Source: an uncultured bacterium (GTDB lineage Bacteria; Pseudomonadota; Alphaproteobacteria; SP197). From it: a stretch of 12,422 nt of DNA. The notes below the pieces were generated by a model that was not told the DNA's origin, ran no database searches, and saw only the letters and a list, made by a program, of their open reading frames with translations. How positions within the stretch are numbered: position 1 is the first letter of the stretch; each line of letters begins with the position of its first letter. Below are positions 1 through 7,531 of this stretch, in pieces. The stretch is from positions 1-12,422 of the forward strand of contig CALLQH010000315.1 of NCBI GenBank assembly GCA_938014945.1, given 5' to 3'. The position numbers were made by a program, and so were the translations under genes.

Positions 1-668
1 TCACCAGCCCGGCCGAGGCCTTCCTGACCTACGTCAAGGTGGGTTTCTTCGTCTCGCTGTGCATCTCGCTGCCGTTCCTGGTGTGGCAGATTTGGTCCTT
101 TGTGGGGCCAGGTCTCTACAAGAAGGAAAAGTTCGTCGTCCTGCCCTTCCTGCTGGTTTTTCCCATCCTGTTCACGATGGGCGCGGCGATGGTCTATTAC
201 GCCTTCTTCCCCGTGGCGCTGGAGTTCCTGCTGTCGTTCCAGCAGCCGGCTGCCAACGACCAGATCGCGGTTCAGGCCCAGTTCAAGATCAGCGAGTATT
301 TCAGCTTCCTGCTGAAGCTGATCTTTGCCTTCGGCATCAGCTTCCAGCTTCCCCTGGTGGTGACGCTGCTTGCCCGCATGGGCATGGCTACGGCTACGGG
401 CCTGCGCGAGAAGCGCAAGTACGCCATCGTCGCGGTCTTCGTGCTGGCCGCCATCATCACGCCGCCCGATCCCTTCAGCCAGCTTGGCCTGGCGATCCCG
501 CTGCTGATCCTCTACGAGGTCTCGATCGTCTGCGCTCGCATGGTCGAACGCAGCAAGGCGCGCAATGCCGCCGAGGCGGAGGCCGAGGAGGGCGCGGAGC
601 CGCCTGAGGATGACGACGGCGCCGCCGACGATTTCGTCGAGGAAACCGACTTCAACCCGACACGCTGA
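1..668 (+). CDS. tatC: TatC, Sec-independent protein translocase subunit (5' end cut off by the window)
   Basis: TatC is the polytopic inner-membrane core of the twin-arginine translocase. It recognises the RR signal peptide and, with TatA and TatB, exports folded proteins. The frame is open from base 3 and 221 residues are visible; the first membrane helix and the true start lie outside the window. Family landmarks are clear: an AEAFLTYVKVGFF stretch at about 12-50, WSFVGPGLYKKE at about 93-128 (carrying the equivalents of E. coli Phe94 and Glu103, which contact the signal peptide), and ITPPDPFSQ near 460-483 followed by LAIPLLILYE. The position of E. coli Glu170 is Gln here (codon 345-347), a substitution I recall from other TatCs. 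After the last helix comes an acidic cytoplasmic tail of roughly 35 residues rich in Glu and Asp. tatA and tatB would be expected just upstream. serS starts 82 bases downstream. Confidence 0.96.
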   Translation, partial: TSPAEAFLTYVKVGFFVSLCISLPFLVWQIWSFVGPGLYKKEKFVVLPFLLVFPILFTMGAAMVYYAFFPVALEFLLSFQQPAANDQIAVQAQFKISEYFSFLLKLIFAFGISFQLPLVVTLLARMGMATATGLREKRKYAIVAVFVLAAIITPPDPFSQLGLAIPLLILYEVSIVCARMVERSKARNAAEAEAEEGAEPPEDDDGAADDFVEETDFNPTR

Positions 669-676
669 GGCCGATT

Positions 677-693
677 GCGGCAAATCCTGCCGC
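677..693 (+). other. Small hairpin in the tatC-serS gap
   Basis: GCGGCA (677-682) and TGCCGC (688-693) form a perfect 6-bp stem with a 5-base loop, 9 bases after the tatC stop codon. No T-run follows, so it is not a convincing intrinsic terminator. It may only protect the tatC mRNA 3' end or have no role. Confidence 0.3.
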
Positions 694-698
694 GGCTG

Positions 699-727
699 TG
701 GACCCGTTCCGGAGGGGGCCTTATATA
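699..727 (+). promoter_or_regulatory. serS: Possible sigma70-type promoter for serS-surE-pcm
   Basis: TGGACC (699-704) matches the TTGACA -35 consensus at 4 of 6 positions. TATATA (722-727) matches TATAAT at 4 of 6, with a 17-base spacer. The -10 region sits inside GGCCTTATATAGGCC (717-731), whose 5-bp arms are inverted repeats. A start near 734 would leave a leader of about 17 bases that still contains the serS Shine-Dalgarno. The AT-rich patch stands out in very GC-rich DNA. Read-through from tatC remains possible. Confidence 0.38.
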
Positions 728-736
728 GGCCGCCCG

Positions 737-743
737 AAAGGAG
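737..743 (+). promoter_or_regulatory. serS: Shine-Dalgarno that sets the serS start
   Basis: AAAGGAG lies 7 bases before the ATG at 751. It supports that ATG over the long in-frame extension that reaches back to 565 inside tatC. Confidence 0.8.
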
Positions 744-750
744 CGGCCCA

Positions 751-2028
751 ATGCACGATATCGCCTGGATCCGGGAGAACCCCGACGCCTTCGACACCGC
801 CTGCCAGAAGAGGGGGCTGTCGTCGCTGTCCAGGCAGGTTCTCGACCTTGATCTGCGTGTGCGTCAGGCCAAGAACGCGCTGCAGGACCTGCAGCAACGC
901 CGCAACGAACTCTCCAAGCAGATCGGCCAGGCCAAGAGCAAGGGCGAGAACGCCGATGCCGCCATCGCCGAGGTCGCCGAGATCAAGGACGGCATGAAAG
1001 CCGCCGAGGACGAGGAGCGCGAGGTTTCGGCCGAGCTGGAGAGCCTGCTGGCGGGCATCCCCAACATGCCGGCGCAGAACGTGCCGGTGGGCGCCGACGA
1101 GGCCGACAATGTCGAGATGCGCCGCTGGGGCACGCCGCGCAGTTTCTCGTTCACGCCCAAGGAGCACGACGCGCTGGGCGCCGGCCTGGGCATGATGGAT
1201 TTCGATCTGGCCGCCGACATGTCCGGTTCGCGCTTCGTGATCCTGACCGGCGCGCTTGCCCGTCTGGAAAAGGCGCTGGCCCTGTTCATGCTGGACATCC
1301 ACACGCGGGAATACGGCTACACGGAAGTCTCGCCGCCACTGCTGGTGCGCCCGGAAGCGGCCTACGGCACCGGTAACCTGCCGAAGTTCGAGGAAGACCT
1401 CTTCCTCACCACCAACGGCCATTACCTCATCCCCACGGCCGAGATGCCGCTGACCAACATGGTCCGCGACCGCATCGTGGAGGACGAGGCGCTGCCCATG
1501 CGTTTCACCGCCTTCACGCCCTGCTTCCGCTCGGAAGCCGGCGCCGCCGGCAAGGACACCCGCGGCATGATTCGCCAGCACCAGTTCTGGAAGGTGGAAC
1601 TGGTCTCGATCACGACGCCGGAGACGTCCTGGGAAGAGCACGAGCGCATGACTGCCTGTGCCGAGGAAGTGCTGCAGCGCCTGGAGCTGCCCTATCGCGC
1701 CATGGTGCTTTCGACCGGCGACATGGGCTTTTCGGCCGCCCGCACGCACGACCTGGAGGTCTGGCTGCCCGGCCAGAACGCCTACCGCGAGATTTCGAGC
1801 TGCTCGAACTGCACGGACTTCCAGGCCCGCCGCATGAAGGCGCGCTGCCGTCCGCGAGGCGAAAAGAAAACGCGGTTCGTCCACACGCTCAACGGCTCGG
1901 GCGTCGCCGTCGGACGCGCGATGATCGCTGTGCTGGAGAACTATCAGCAGGAAGACGGATCAATCGCCATTCCCAGCGCCCTGGTGCCCTACATGGGCGG
2001 CCTCAACCGGATCGGACCGGCAGCATGA
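751..2028 (+). CDS. serS: Seryl-tRNA synthetase
   Basis: This class II aminoacyl-tRNA synthetase charges tRNA-Ser (and tRNA-Sec where present) with serine, using ATP, in the cytosol. The protein is 425 residues, normal for bacterial SerRS. Residues 1-105 form the N-terminal tRNA-binding arm, a long antiparallel coiled coil (about 28-100, rich in Gln, Lys, Glu and Ala). The catalytic core follows: motif 1 region SPPLLVRPEAAYGTGNLPKF at 194-213, the serine-binding PTAE at 228-231, motif 2 FRSEAGAAGKDTRG at 259-272 continuing into RQHQFWKVEL, and motif 3 GSGVAVGRAMIAVLENYQ at 382-399 with its class II arginine. The start is fixed by the Shine-Dalgarno at 737-743 and by the typical N-terminus MHDIAWIRENP. 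The stop codon overlaps the surE start (ATGA, 2025-2028), so the two genes are probably translationally coupled. Confidence 0.98.
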   Translation: MHDIAWIRENPDAFDTACQKRGLSSLSRQVLDLDLRVRQAKNALQDLQQRRNELSKQIGQAKSKGENADAAIAEVAEIKDGMKAAEDEEREVSAELESLLAGIPNMPAQNVPVGADEADNVEMRRWGTPRSFSFTPKEHDALGAGLGMMDFDLAADMSGSRFVILTGALARLEKALALFMLDIHTREYGYTEVSPPLLVRPEAAYGTGNLPKFEEDLFLTTNGHYLIPTAEMPLTNMVRDRIVEDEALPMRFTAFTPCFRSEAGAAGKDTRGMIRQHQFWKVELVSITTPETSWEEHERMTACAEEVLQRLELPYRAMVLSTGDMGFSAARTHDLEVWLPGQNAYREISSCSNCTDFQARRMKARCRPRGEKKTRFVHTLNGSGVAVGRAMIAVLENYQQEDGSIAIPSALVPYMGGLNRIGPAA

Positions 2029-2783
2029 GAATCCTCGTCACCAACGACGACGGCATCGACGCCACCGGCATCGGCCACCTGGAGACCATCGCCAGCGAAC
2101 TTTCCGACGATGTCTGGGTCGTCGCCCCGGCGACAGAGCAGAGCGCCAAGGGCCATTCGATCTCCCTGCGCGATCCCGTGCGCCTGCGCCACTTCGGCGG
2201 ACGCCGTTACAGCGTCGACGGCACGCCCGCCGACTGCGTCATGATGGGCATCCGCCACGTCATGGCCGAGGGCGGGGTCGATCTGGTGCTTTCGGGCATC
2301 AACCGCGGCGCCAACGTCGCCGACGACGTGACCTATTCCGGCACTGTCGCCGCAGCGATGGAGGCGACCCTGCTGGGCGTGCCCGCCATTGCGCTGTCGC
2401 AGGAATATCGCCAGGGGGAGCCGATCCACTGGGATACCGGCCGTTCCCACGGCGCCGATGTCATCCGCCGCACCCTGGAGGTCGGCTGGCCCAAGGGGGT
2501 GCTGATCAACATCAACTTCCCGCCGGTGCCGCCGGGCGATGTTGCCGGTGTCGAGGCCTGCCGCCAGGGCCAGCACGATTTCACCCTGCAGAAGCCCCAG
2601 ATGCGTACCGATCCTTTCGGCCGCGATTACTTCTGGCTGGCCGGCTGGGGCCTGAACGTGGAGGACGCGCCGGAGGGCACGGACCTGCACGCGCTGCTGG
2701 CCCGCAAGATCTCCGTGACGCCGATCCACCTCGACATGACCCACGATGCAACGCTGGAGCGGCTGACCGGCGCCTTTGCATGA
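2025..2783 (+). CDS. surE: 5'/3'-nucleotidase SurE
   Basis: SurE is a metal-dependent cytosolic phosphatase that removes phosphate from nucleoside 5'- and 3'-monophosphates, and in some species from short polyphosphate. It is linked to stationary-phase survival. The protein is 252 residues, the usual length. The N-terminal MRILVTNDDGIDATG carries the metal-binding Asp8-Asp9 pair. APATEQSAKGHS (34-45) supplies Ser40, and SGINRGANVADDVTYSGT (90-107) supplies Asn93, completing the four-residue metal site of the family. VDGTPADC at 64-71 is another signature. The C-terminal half is the more variable dimerisation part. The gene overlaps serS at its 5' end and pcm at its 3' end, both by ATGA. The surE-pcm pairing is known across proteobacteria and fits repair and recycling in non-growing cells. 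Confidence 0.97.
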   Translation: MRILVTNDDGIDATGIGHLETIASELSDDVWVVAPATEQSAKGHSISLRDPVRLRHFGGRRYSVDGTPADCVMMGIRHVMAEGGVDLVLSGINRGANVADDVTYSGTVAAAMEATLLGVPAIALSQEYRQGEPIHWDTGRSHGADVIRRTLEVGWPKGVLININFPPVPPGDVAGVEACRQGQHDFTLQKPQMRTDPFGRDYFWLAGWGLNVEDAPEGTDLHALLARKISVTPIHLDMTHDATLERLTGAFA

Positions 2784-3424
2784 TTTCCGACGCGGGCAAG
2801 ATCCGGCTGCTGATGGAACTGCGCGCCCAGGGCATCACCGACACGCGGGTGCTCAGCGCCCTGGAGACGACGCCGCGCGATCTCTTTGTGCCCGATCACC
2901 TGCAGGATCAGGCCTGGGAGAACACGGCGCTGCCCATCGGGCGCGGGCAGACCATCAGCCAGCCCATTGTCGTTGCCCTGATGACCGCCCGCCTGCAGCT
3001 TTCCGAACGGATGCGGGTGCTGGAGATCGGCACCGGTTCTGGCTATCAGGCGGCGATCCTTTCGCGCCTCGCGCGCCGCGTTTACACCATCGAGCGCCAC
3101 CGCGAGCTGGTGCCCCTGGCCCAGGCGCGGTTCGACGCTCTCAAGCTCCACAACATCAGCACCCGTGTCGGTGACGGTTCCCGTGGCTGGCCCGAGGCTG
3201 CGCCCTACGACCGCATCATCGTCACGGCCGCGGCGCGGCGCGTGCCGCCACGCCTGCTCGAACAGCTCGGTCCCGAGGGCATCATGGTGATCCCCGTCGG
3301 CGAATCGACCTGGGACCAGAAGCTGCTGCGTATCACACGCACCGAGGACGGCTTCGCCGAGGAGGTGCTGATGGACGTGCGTTTCGTGCCCCTGGTGGAG
3401 GACGAGGCGCACGGCCATTCCTGA
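2780..3424 (+). CDS. pcm: Protein-L-isoaspartate O-methyltransferase
   Basis: Pcm transfers a methyl group from S-adenosylmethionine to the carboxylate of L-isoaspartyl residues in aged proteins, starting their repair to L-aspartate. The protein is 214 residues, typical of bacterial enzymes, and cytosolic. RDLFVPDHLQDQAWENTALP (33-52) and GRGQTISQP (54-62) form the substrate side, with Ser60 at the position of the conserved active-site hydroxyl. The Rossmann fold follows: motif I VLEIGTGSGYQAA at 80-92, the acidic end of strand 2 at Glu105 (YTIERH), GDGSRGWPEAAPYDRIIVTAA at about 131-151 with the post-I and motif II residues, and LGPEGIMVIPVG at 163-174. The start ATG overlaps the surE stop, so the two are co-translated. 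The C-terminus ends in an acidic, His-containing tail. Confidence 0.97.
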   Translation: MISDAGKIRLLMELRAQGITDTRVLSALETTPRDLFVPDHLQDQAWENTALPIGRGQTISQPIVVALMTARLQLSERMRVLEIGTGSGYQAAILSRLARRVYTIERHRELVPLAQARFDALKLHNISTRVGDGSRGWPEAAPYDRIIVTAAARRVPPRLLEQLGPEGIMVIPVGESTWDQKLLRITRTEDGFAEEVLMDVRFVPLVEDEAHGHS

Positions 3425-3494
3425 TCGGGGAAGAGGGCCTGCGTGCGGCACTGAACTGTCGCCACGCCGGGCCTTGGCCAGTAGGCTTGCGCCC

Positions 3495-4616
3495 ATGTTG
3501 CGCAACGTCCTGGCCGCGATCCTGGTGCTTGTCCTGGCAGCGTGCTCGCAGAGCCCGGCGCCGGTGATCTACGGCCAGGGAACACCGCCGGCGCCCGACG
3601 TGCCGCTGCCGCCAGCCATTCCGCCCCAGAAGCTGTCGCAATTCGTCGAAGATCTGCCGCCGTTGCCGCCGCTGAAGCCGCAGCCGCCTTCCGTCGCGGT
3701 GGCAGGCGCGGACGTAGCCCCGGAATCCACGCCGACGCCTGCGCTGCTGCCGCCGACCGATCCCAGCCTGCCGCTTGCCAGTGTCGCGGCCTCACTGTTG
3801 CAACCGGCCTCGCCCGAGGCGCCCGCCGTCGTGCCCGAGCAGGCATCGGTGGGTTATGTCACGGTGCTGCCGGGCGACACGGTCTATGCCATTTCCCGGC
3901 GCTACGACGTGGCGGTCAAGGACATCATCGATGTCAACAACCTGCGCGAGCCCTATACCCTGTTCGTTGGCCAGGATCTGCGCCTGCCCAGCCAGCGTTA
4001 TCACACGGTGGCGCCGGGCGAATCCCTCTCGGCGATCGCGGCACGTTACCGGCGGCCGGCCAACGACATCATCGCCGCCAATGACCTGAAGGCGCCCTAC
4101 ACCCTGTTTGTGGGGCAGCGCCTTGCGATTCCCGGCATTGCCGCCGACGGCACCGTCGCTGAGCAACCGGTGGAGGAGAACGAGGCCGTGGCCGCCGTGG
4201 CGGTGCCGGAAAACGTGGCGCTGCCGGCGCGCGGCAGCCTGCAGTTCATCTGGCCCGTGGACGGCACCGTGCTCTCGACCTTCGGGGCCAAGGACAACGG
4301 GCTGCACAACGACGGCATCAACATCGCCGCACCCGCCGGATCCCCCGTGCGCGCCAGCGAGGACGGGGTTGTCGCCTATGTCGGCGACGAGCTGCGCGGC
4401 TACGGCAACCTCATCCTGATCAAACATGCCGAGGGCTGGGTCAGCGCCTATGCCCACAACGCCAACGTGCGCGTGGCGCGCGGGCAGGAGGTCAAGCGCG
4501 GGCAGGTGATCGGTATCGTGGGTGTCACCGGCGGGGTCAGCGCGCCCCAGAGCCATTTCGAGCTGCGCCGCGACGGCCAGGCCGTCGATCCGCTGGATTT
4601 CCTGGTGCGGCTCTAG
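3495..4616 (+). CDS. LysM/LytM (M23-type) outer-membrane lipoprotein, NlpD-like, probably a non-catalytic amidase activator
   Basis: The protein is 373 residues. A lipoprotein signal peptide ends at lipobox LAAC with Cys17; Ser at +2 does not give inner-membrane retention by the E. coli rule, so outer-membrane sorting is inferred. Residues 20-118 are a low-complexity Pro/Ala spacer. LysM domains lie at about 119-165 and 168-213, both ending in PYTLFVGQ-type repeats; they bind peptidoglycan. The LytM domain spans about 251-370. Of the usual HxxxD...H...HxH metal and catalytic set, the first His is displaced (HNDGIN, 271-276), the Asp position is Asn276, the HxH is QSH (352-354), and YAH (319-321) is kept. 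Loss of zinc ligands is the hallmark of EnvC/NlpD/LdpF-type activators of septal amidases, so I infer regulation rather than hydrolysis. The ATG at 3495 gives the shortest clean signal peptide; a TTG at 3474 is in frame, and the Shine-Dalgarno is weak (AGTAGG, 3480-3485). The order surE-pcm-this gene mirrors surE-pcm-nlpD. Confidence 0.9.
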   Translation: MLRNVLAAILVLVLAACSQSPAPVIYGQGTPPAPDVPLPPAIPPQKLSQFVEDLPPLPPLKPQPPSVAVAGADVAPESTPTPALLPPTDPSLPLASVAASLLQPASPEAPAVVPEQASVGYVTVLPGDTVYAISRRYDVAVKDIIDVNNLREPYTLFVGQDLRLPSQRYHTVAPGESLSAIAARYRRPANDIIAANDLKAPYTLFVGQRLAIPGIAADGTVAEQPVEENEAVAAVAVPENVALPARGSLQFIWPVDGTVLSTFGAKDNGLHNDGINIAAPAGSPVRASEDGVVAYVGDELRGYGNLILIKHAEGWVSAYAHNANVRVARGQEVKRGQVIGIVGVTGGVSAPQSHFELRRDGQAVDPLDFLVRL

Positions 4617-4619
4617 CCG

Positions 4620-5477
4620 TCAGTCCAGCGTACGGCCCAGGCGGCCGGCGAGGTCCTGAATGAACTGCCATGCGACGCGGCCGGAACGGGAGCCGCGCCC
4701 GGTCTGCCATTCGATCGCCTGGGCGCGCAGGTCCTGCGGGCTGATCTCGAGGCCGTAATGGGCGGCATAGGCCTCGATCATGGCGAGGAACGTCGGCTGG
4801 TCGCAGCCGTGGAAGCCCAGCCACAGGCCGAAGCGGTCCGAAAGCGAAACCTTCTCCTCGATCACCTCGGCCGGATTGATGGCCGTGGAGCGTTCGTTCT
4901 CCATCATGTCGCGCGGCATCAGATGGCGCCGGTTCGAAGTGGCATAGAACAGCACGTTCTCGGGACGCCCCTCCAGACCGCCTTCGAGCACCGCCTTCAG
5001 GGACTTGAAGGTGGCATCGTCGCTTTCGAAGGAAAGATCGTCGCACAGCAGGATGCAGCGTCGTTTCGCCGCGCGCAGGCGGGTGAGCAGGCGGGGCAGG
5101 CTGGCGATTTCCTCGCGGTGGATCTCGATCAGGGCGAGGGAGCCGGGGTTCTGCGCATTGATCTCGGCATGGACCGCCTTGACCAGGCTGGACTTGCCCA
5201 TGCCGCGCGCACCCCAGAGCAGGGCGTTGTTGGCCGGCAGGCCGCGGGCGAAACGCTCCGTATTGCCGTAGAGCTGATCCTTGACCAGATCGACGCCCTT
5301 GAGCAGGCCGAGCGGCACCCGCTGGATCTGGGGAACCGCCTGCAGGGTGCCGGTGTCGGCGTGCCAGACGAAGCCGTCTGCGGCGTCGAGCGGGGTATCG
5401 TCGGCCACGGGGGGAGCCATACGCTCCAGCGCGTGGGCGATGCGGGCCAGAAGGGCCTGGGATTCGCTGTCGTTCAT
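4620..5477 (-). CDS. DUF815-family AAA+ ATP-binding protein
   Basis: The protein is 285 residues, cytosolic and without membrane segments. An N-terminal segment (1-80) is rich in short helices and ends in a region preceding the P-loop. The Walker A motif is GARGMGKSS (89-97) and Walker B is CILLCDDLSF (141-150) with the Asp-Asp pair. A sensor-like segment YATSNRRHL (178-186) with Asn182 follows, and SDRFGLWLGF (213-222) fits the arginine-finger region. The C-terminus (245-280) is helical and basic, with RGSRSGRVAWQFIQDL. I recognise this as the DUF815 / COG2607 group of predicted AAA+ ATPases; to my knowledge the substrate is not established. The start ATG at 5477 is the first in frame, with only a weak Shine-Dalgarno. 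The gene converges on the LysM lipoprotein gene with 3 bases between stop codons and is divergent from yajC, with 119 bases in between. Confidence 0.88.
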   Translation of the reverse strand: MNDSESQALLARIAHALERMAPPVADDTPLDAADGFVWHADTGTLQAVPQIQRVPLGLLKGVDLVKDQLYGNTERFARGLPANNALLWGARGMGKSSLVKAVHAEINAQNPGSLALIEIHREEIASLPRLLTRLRAAKRRCILLCDDLSFESDDATFKSLKAVLEGGLEGRPENVLFYATSNRRHLMPRDMMENERSTAINPAEVIEEKVSLSDRFGLWLGFHGCDQPTFLAMIEAYAAHYGLEISPQDLRAQAIEWQTGRGSRSGRVAWQFIQDLAGRLGRTLD

Positions 5478-5536
5478 GGGCGGCTACCTAGCACGGGTGC
5501 TGTTGGGCGGGGAGAGGGAGAATGGGCCGGATCGGC

Positions 5537-5564
5537 TTGCATCGGCGGCTCCGGAGGCTATAGT
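5537..5564 (+). promoter_or_regulatory. yajC: Sigma70-type promoter of the yajC-secD-secF operon
   Basis: TTGCAT (5537-5542, 4 of 6 to the -35 consensus) and TATAGT (5559-5564, 5 of 6 to the -10 consensus) are separated by 16 bases. The site sits in the divergent gap between the DUF815 ATPase gene and yajC. A start near 5571 would give a leader of about 26 bases containing the Shine-Dalgarno GGGAG (5586-5590). I found no convincing separate promoter for the opposite gene in this gap. Confidence 0.6.
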
Positions 5565-5596
5565 CCGCCACCCTTTGCCACCCTCGGGAGTGCGAC

Positions 5597-5944
5597 ATGC
5601 TGATTTCACCGGCCTATGCCCAGGACGCAGCGGCCCCAGGCGGTTTCGACCCCGTGTTCCTGATCATGATGGTCGCGATGTTCGCGGTCTTCTGGTTCCT
5701 GGTGATCCGGCCCCAGCAGAAGCGGGCCAAGGAGCACCAGAACATGCTGAAGGCGATCAAGCGCGGCGACCAGGTGATCACCAACGGCGGCATCATCGGC
5801 AAGGTCTCCCGCATCGAGGGCGACGGCGTCATCCTGCTGGAGATCGCCGAGAACGTCCGTGTGAAGTGCCAGCAGTCGATGATCGCCGACATGGTCAAGA
5901 AGACCGAGCCGCGCGACGACGACAAGGCCGACGACAAGAAATAG
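5597..5944 (+). CDS. yajC: Preprotein translocase subunit YajC
   Basis: YajC is a small single-span inner-membrane protein that associates with SecD and SecF, and through them with SecYEG and YidC. The protein is 115 residues, the usual size. A short periplasmic N-terminus (MLISPAYAQDAAAPGG) leads into one helix at about 18-36. This is followed by the family signature RPQQKR (38-43) and the cytoplasmic YajC fold, with KAIKRGDQVITNGGIIGKV at 52-70. The tail is highly charged (Asp/Lys-rich, 101-115). The ATG at 5597 follows GGGAG (5586-5590) by 6 bases. It is the first gene of an operon, with secD 15 bases downstream. Confidence 0.96.
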   Translation: MLISPAYAQDAAAPGGFDPVFLIMMVAMFAVFWFLVIRPQQKRAKEHQNMLKAIKRGDQVITNGGIIGKVSRIEGDGVILLEIAENVRVKCQQSMIADMVKKTEPRDDDKADDKK

Positions 5945-5959
5945 GCGCGTCCGACCCGC

Positions 5960-7519
5960 ATGTTGCAGTTCCCTCCCTGGAAGATCTGGCTCGTCAGCGT
6001 CATCTGCGCGCTGGGCGTGCTCTTCGCGCTGCCCAACGTCATCGGCAAGAGCACACTCGATAGCCTGCCGTCCTGGCTGCCCCACAACCAGGTCAGCCTG
6101 GGGCTCGATCTGCGCGGCGGCGTCTATCTGCTGCTGCAGGTCGATACGGACGCCTATGTCAGCGACCGTATGGCTGTGGTCGAGGAGGACATGCGCCGCA
6201 TCCTGCGTGACGAGCGTATCAGCGTCGAGGTGCCCAACACGCGCGACGGCGTCCTCACCATGAGGCTGCGCAAGCCCGAGGACGCCACCAGGGCACAGGA
6301 ATTGCTGCAGGACGTCAGCGAAGGCGTCGACGTCAGCGTTTCCGACGAAGGCACGGTCACGGCGACGCTGACGGAAAAGGGGCGTGACGACGGCCTTTCG
6401 GATGCCGTGGACCGCGCGCTGGAGGTCATCGGGCGGCGCATCAACGAGACCGGCGTGCGCGAACCCATCGTCCAGCGCCAGGGCACCGACCGTATCCTGG
6501 TGCAGGTGCCGGGCCTGGAGAACCCTGAGGAACTCAAGGACATCCTGGGTCAGACCGCGAAGCTGACCTTCCGCCTGGTCAACACGGAAACCGACATCAA
6601 CGCTGCCCTGAACGGCCAGGTGCCCATCGGTTCCGAACTGCTTTATGGCGAGGGCGACGATGCGCCCTATGTCGTCTCCAAGCGCATCATGGTCTCGGGC
6701 GAGAGCCTGACGGGCGCGCAGGCGGCCTTCGATCAGGGTCGCCCGGTCGTTTCCTTCAGCTTCGACACTGCCGGCGCGCGCCGCTTCTGCGACGCCACCA
6801 GCGAGAATGTCGGCAGGCCCATGGCCATCGTGCTGGATGACAAGGTCATCAGTGCGCCGCGCATCAATGGCGCGATCTGCGGGGGCAGGGGCATCATCAC
6901 CGGCAATTTCACGGTCGCCGAAACCAACCGGCTTGCCCTGCTGCTGCGCGCGGGCGCCCTGCCGGTGCCGATGTCCATCGTCGAGGAACGCACGGTCGGC
7001 CCGAGCCTGGGCGCCGACTCCATCCGCGCCGGCGAGATCGCCGCGATCATCGGCTTCGTTGCCGTGGTCGTCTTCATGCTGGGGGCCTACGGCCTCTTCG
7101 GTATCTTCGCCAACGTCGCGCTGCTGGCCAACATCATCCTGATCCTCGGCGCCATGTCGCTGCTGCAGGCAACGCTCACGCTGCCCGGTATCGCGGGCAT
7201 CGTGCTGACCGTCGGCATGGCGGTGGACGCCAACGTGCTGATCTTCGAGCGCATCCGCGAGGAGATGGCCAACGGGCGAACACCGTTCAACGCCGTCGAT
7301 ACCGGCTTCAAGCGCGCCATGACGACCATCGTCGACTCGAACCTGACGACCATCCTGGCCGCCGGCCTGCTCTTCGGCCTGGGTTCGGGACCGGTGCGCG
7401 GCTTCGGCGTGACGCTGGCCATCGGCATCGTCACCTCCATGTTCACGGCCATCATGGTCACCCGTCTGCAGGCCGTGCTGTGGCTGCGCCGCAAGCGCCC
7501 GCAGACGCTGCCGTTGTAG
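5960..7519 (+). CDS. secD: Protein translocase subunit SecD
   Basis: SecD forms, with SecF, the RND-like accessory complex that uses the proton gradient to pull exported chains through SecYEG on the periplasmic side. The protein is 519 residues, with six predicted membrane helices: one at about 9-27, then five at about 358-377, 382-402, 408-430, 455-475 and 480-502. The large periplasmic region between helices 1 and 2 starts with the signature LGLDLRGGVYLL (47-58). It contains RRINETGVREP (159-169) and VQVPGLENPEELK (181-193) of the P1 domain, then the base region with RPMAIVLDD (286-294) and APRINGAI (299-306). AVDANVLIFERIREE in helix 4 carries Asp423, the match for the proton-relay Asp519 of E. 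coli. No good Shine-Dalgarno precedes the ATG at 5960, so coupling to yajC is likely. secF follows after 12 bases. Confidence 0.97.
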   Translation: MLQFPPWKIWLVSVICALGVLFALPNVIGKSTLDSLPSWLPHNQVSLGLDLRGGVYLLLQVDTDAYVSDRMAVVEEDMRRILRDERISVEVPNTRDGVLTMRLRKPEDATRAQELLQDVSEGVDVSVSDEGTVTATLTEKGRDDGLSDAVDRALEVIGRRINETGVREPIVQRQGTDRILVQVPGLENPEELKDILGQTAKLTFRLVNTETDINAALNGQVPIGSELLYGEGDDAPYVVSKRIMVSGESLTGAQAAFDQGRPVVSFSFDTAGARRFCDATSENVGRPMAIVLDDKVISAPRINGAICGGRGIITGNFTVAETNRLALLLRAGALPVPMSIVEERTVGPSLGADSIRAGEIAAIIGFVAVVVFMLGAYGLFGIFANVALLANIILILGAMSLLQATLTLPGIAGIVLTVGMAVDANVLIFERIREEMANGRTPFNAVDTGFKRAMTTIVDSNLTTILAAGLLFGLGSGPVRGFGVTLAIGIVTSMFTAIMVTRLQAVLWLRRKRPQTLPL

Positions 7520-7524
7520 GGAGG
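7518..7524 (+). promoter_or_regulatory. secF: Shine-Dalgarno for secF, overlapping the secD stop codon
   Basis: AGGGAGG begins in the TAG stop codon of secD and ends 7 bases before the secF ATG. It is the strongest ribosome site inside the operon and confirms the secF start. Confidence 0.75.
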
Positions 7525-7531
7525 CCGGATC

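Noticed and set aside
565..750. N-terminal extension of SerRS beginning inside tatC
   Set aside because: The added residues are Arg/Pro-rich and out of frame with real TatC; the AAAGGAG at 737-743 and the standard SerRS N-terminus place the start at 751.
721..1884. 387-residue minus-strand open frame opposite serS
   Set aside because: It is a shadow of serS; the composition is His/Gly/Arg-rich and there is no family feature.
5478..5536. Promoter for the DUF815 ATPase gene in the divergent gap
   Set aside because: CTAGGT near 5490 could be a -10 box, but no -35 match sits at 16-18 bases from it; too weak to list.
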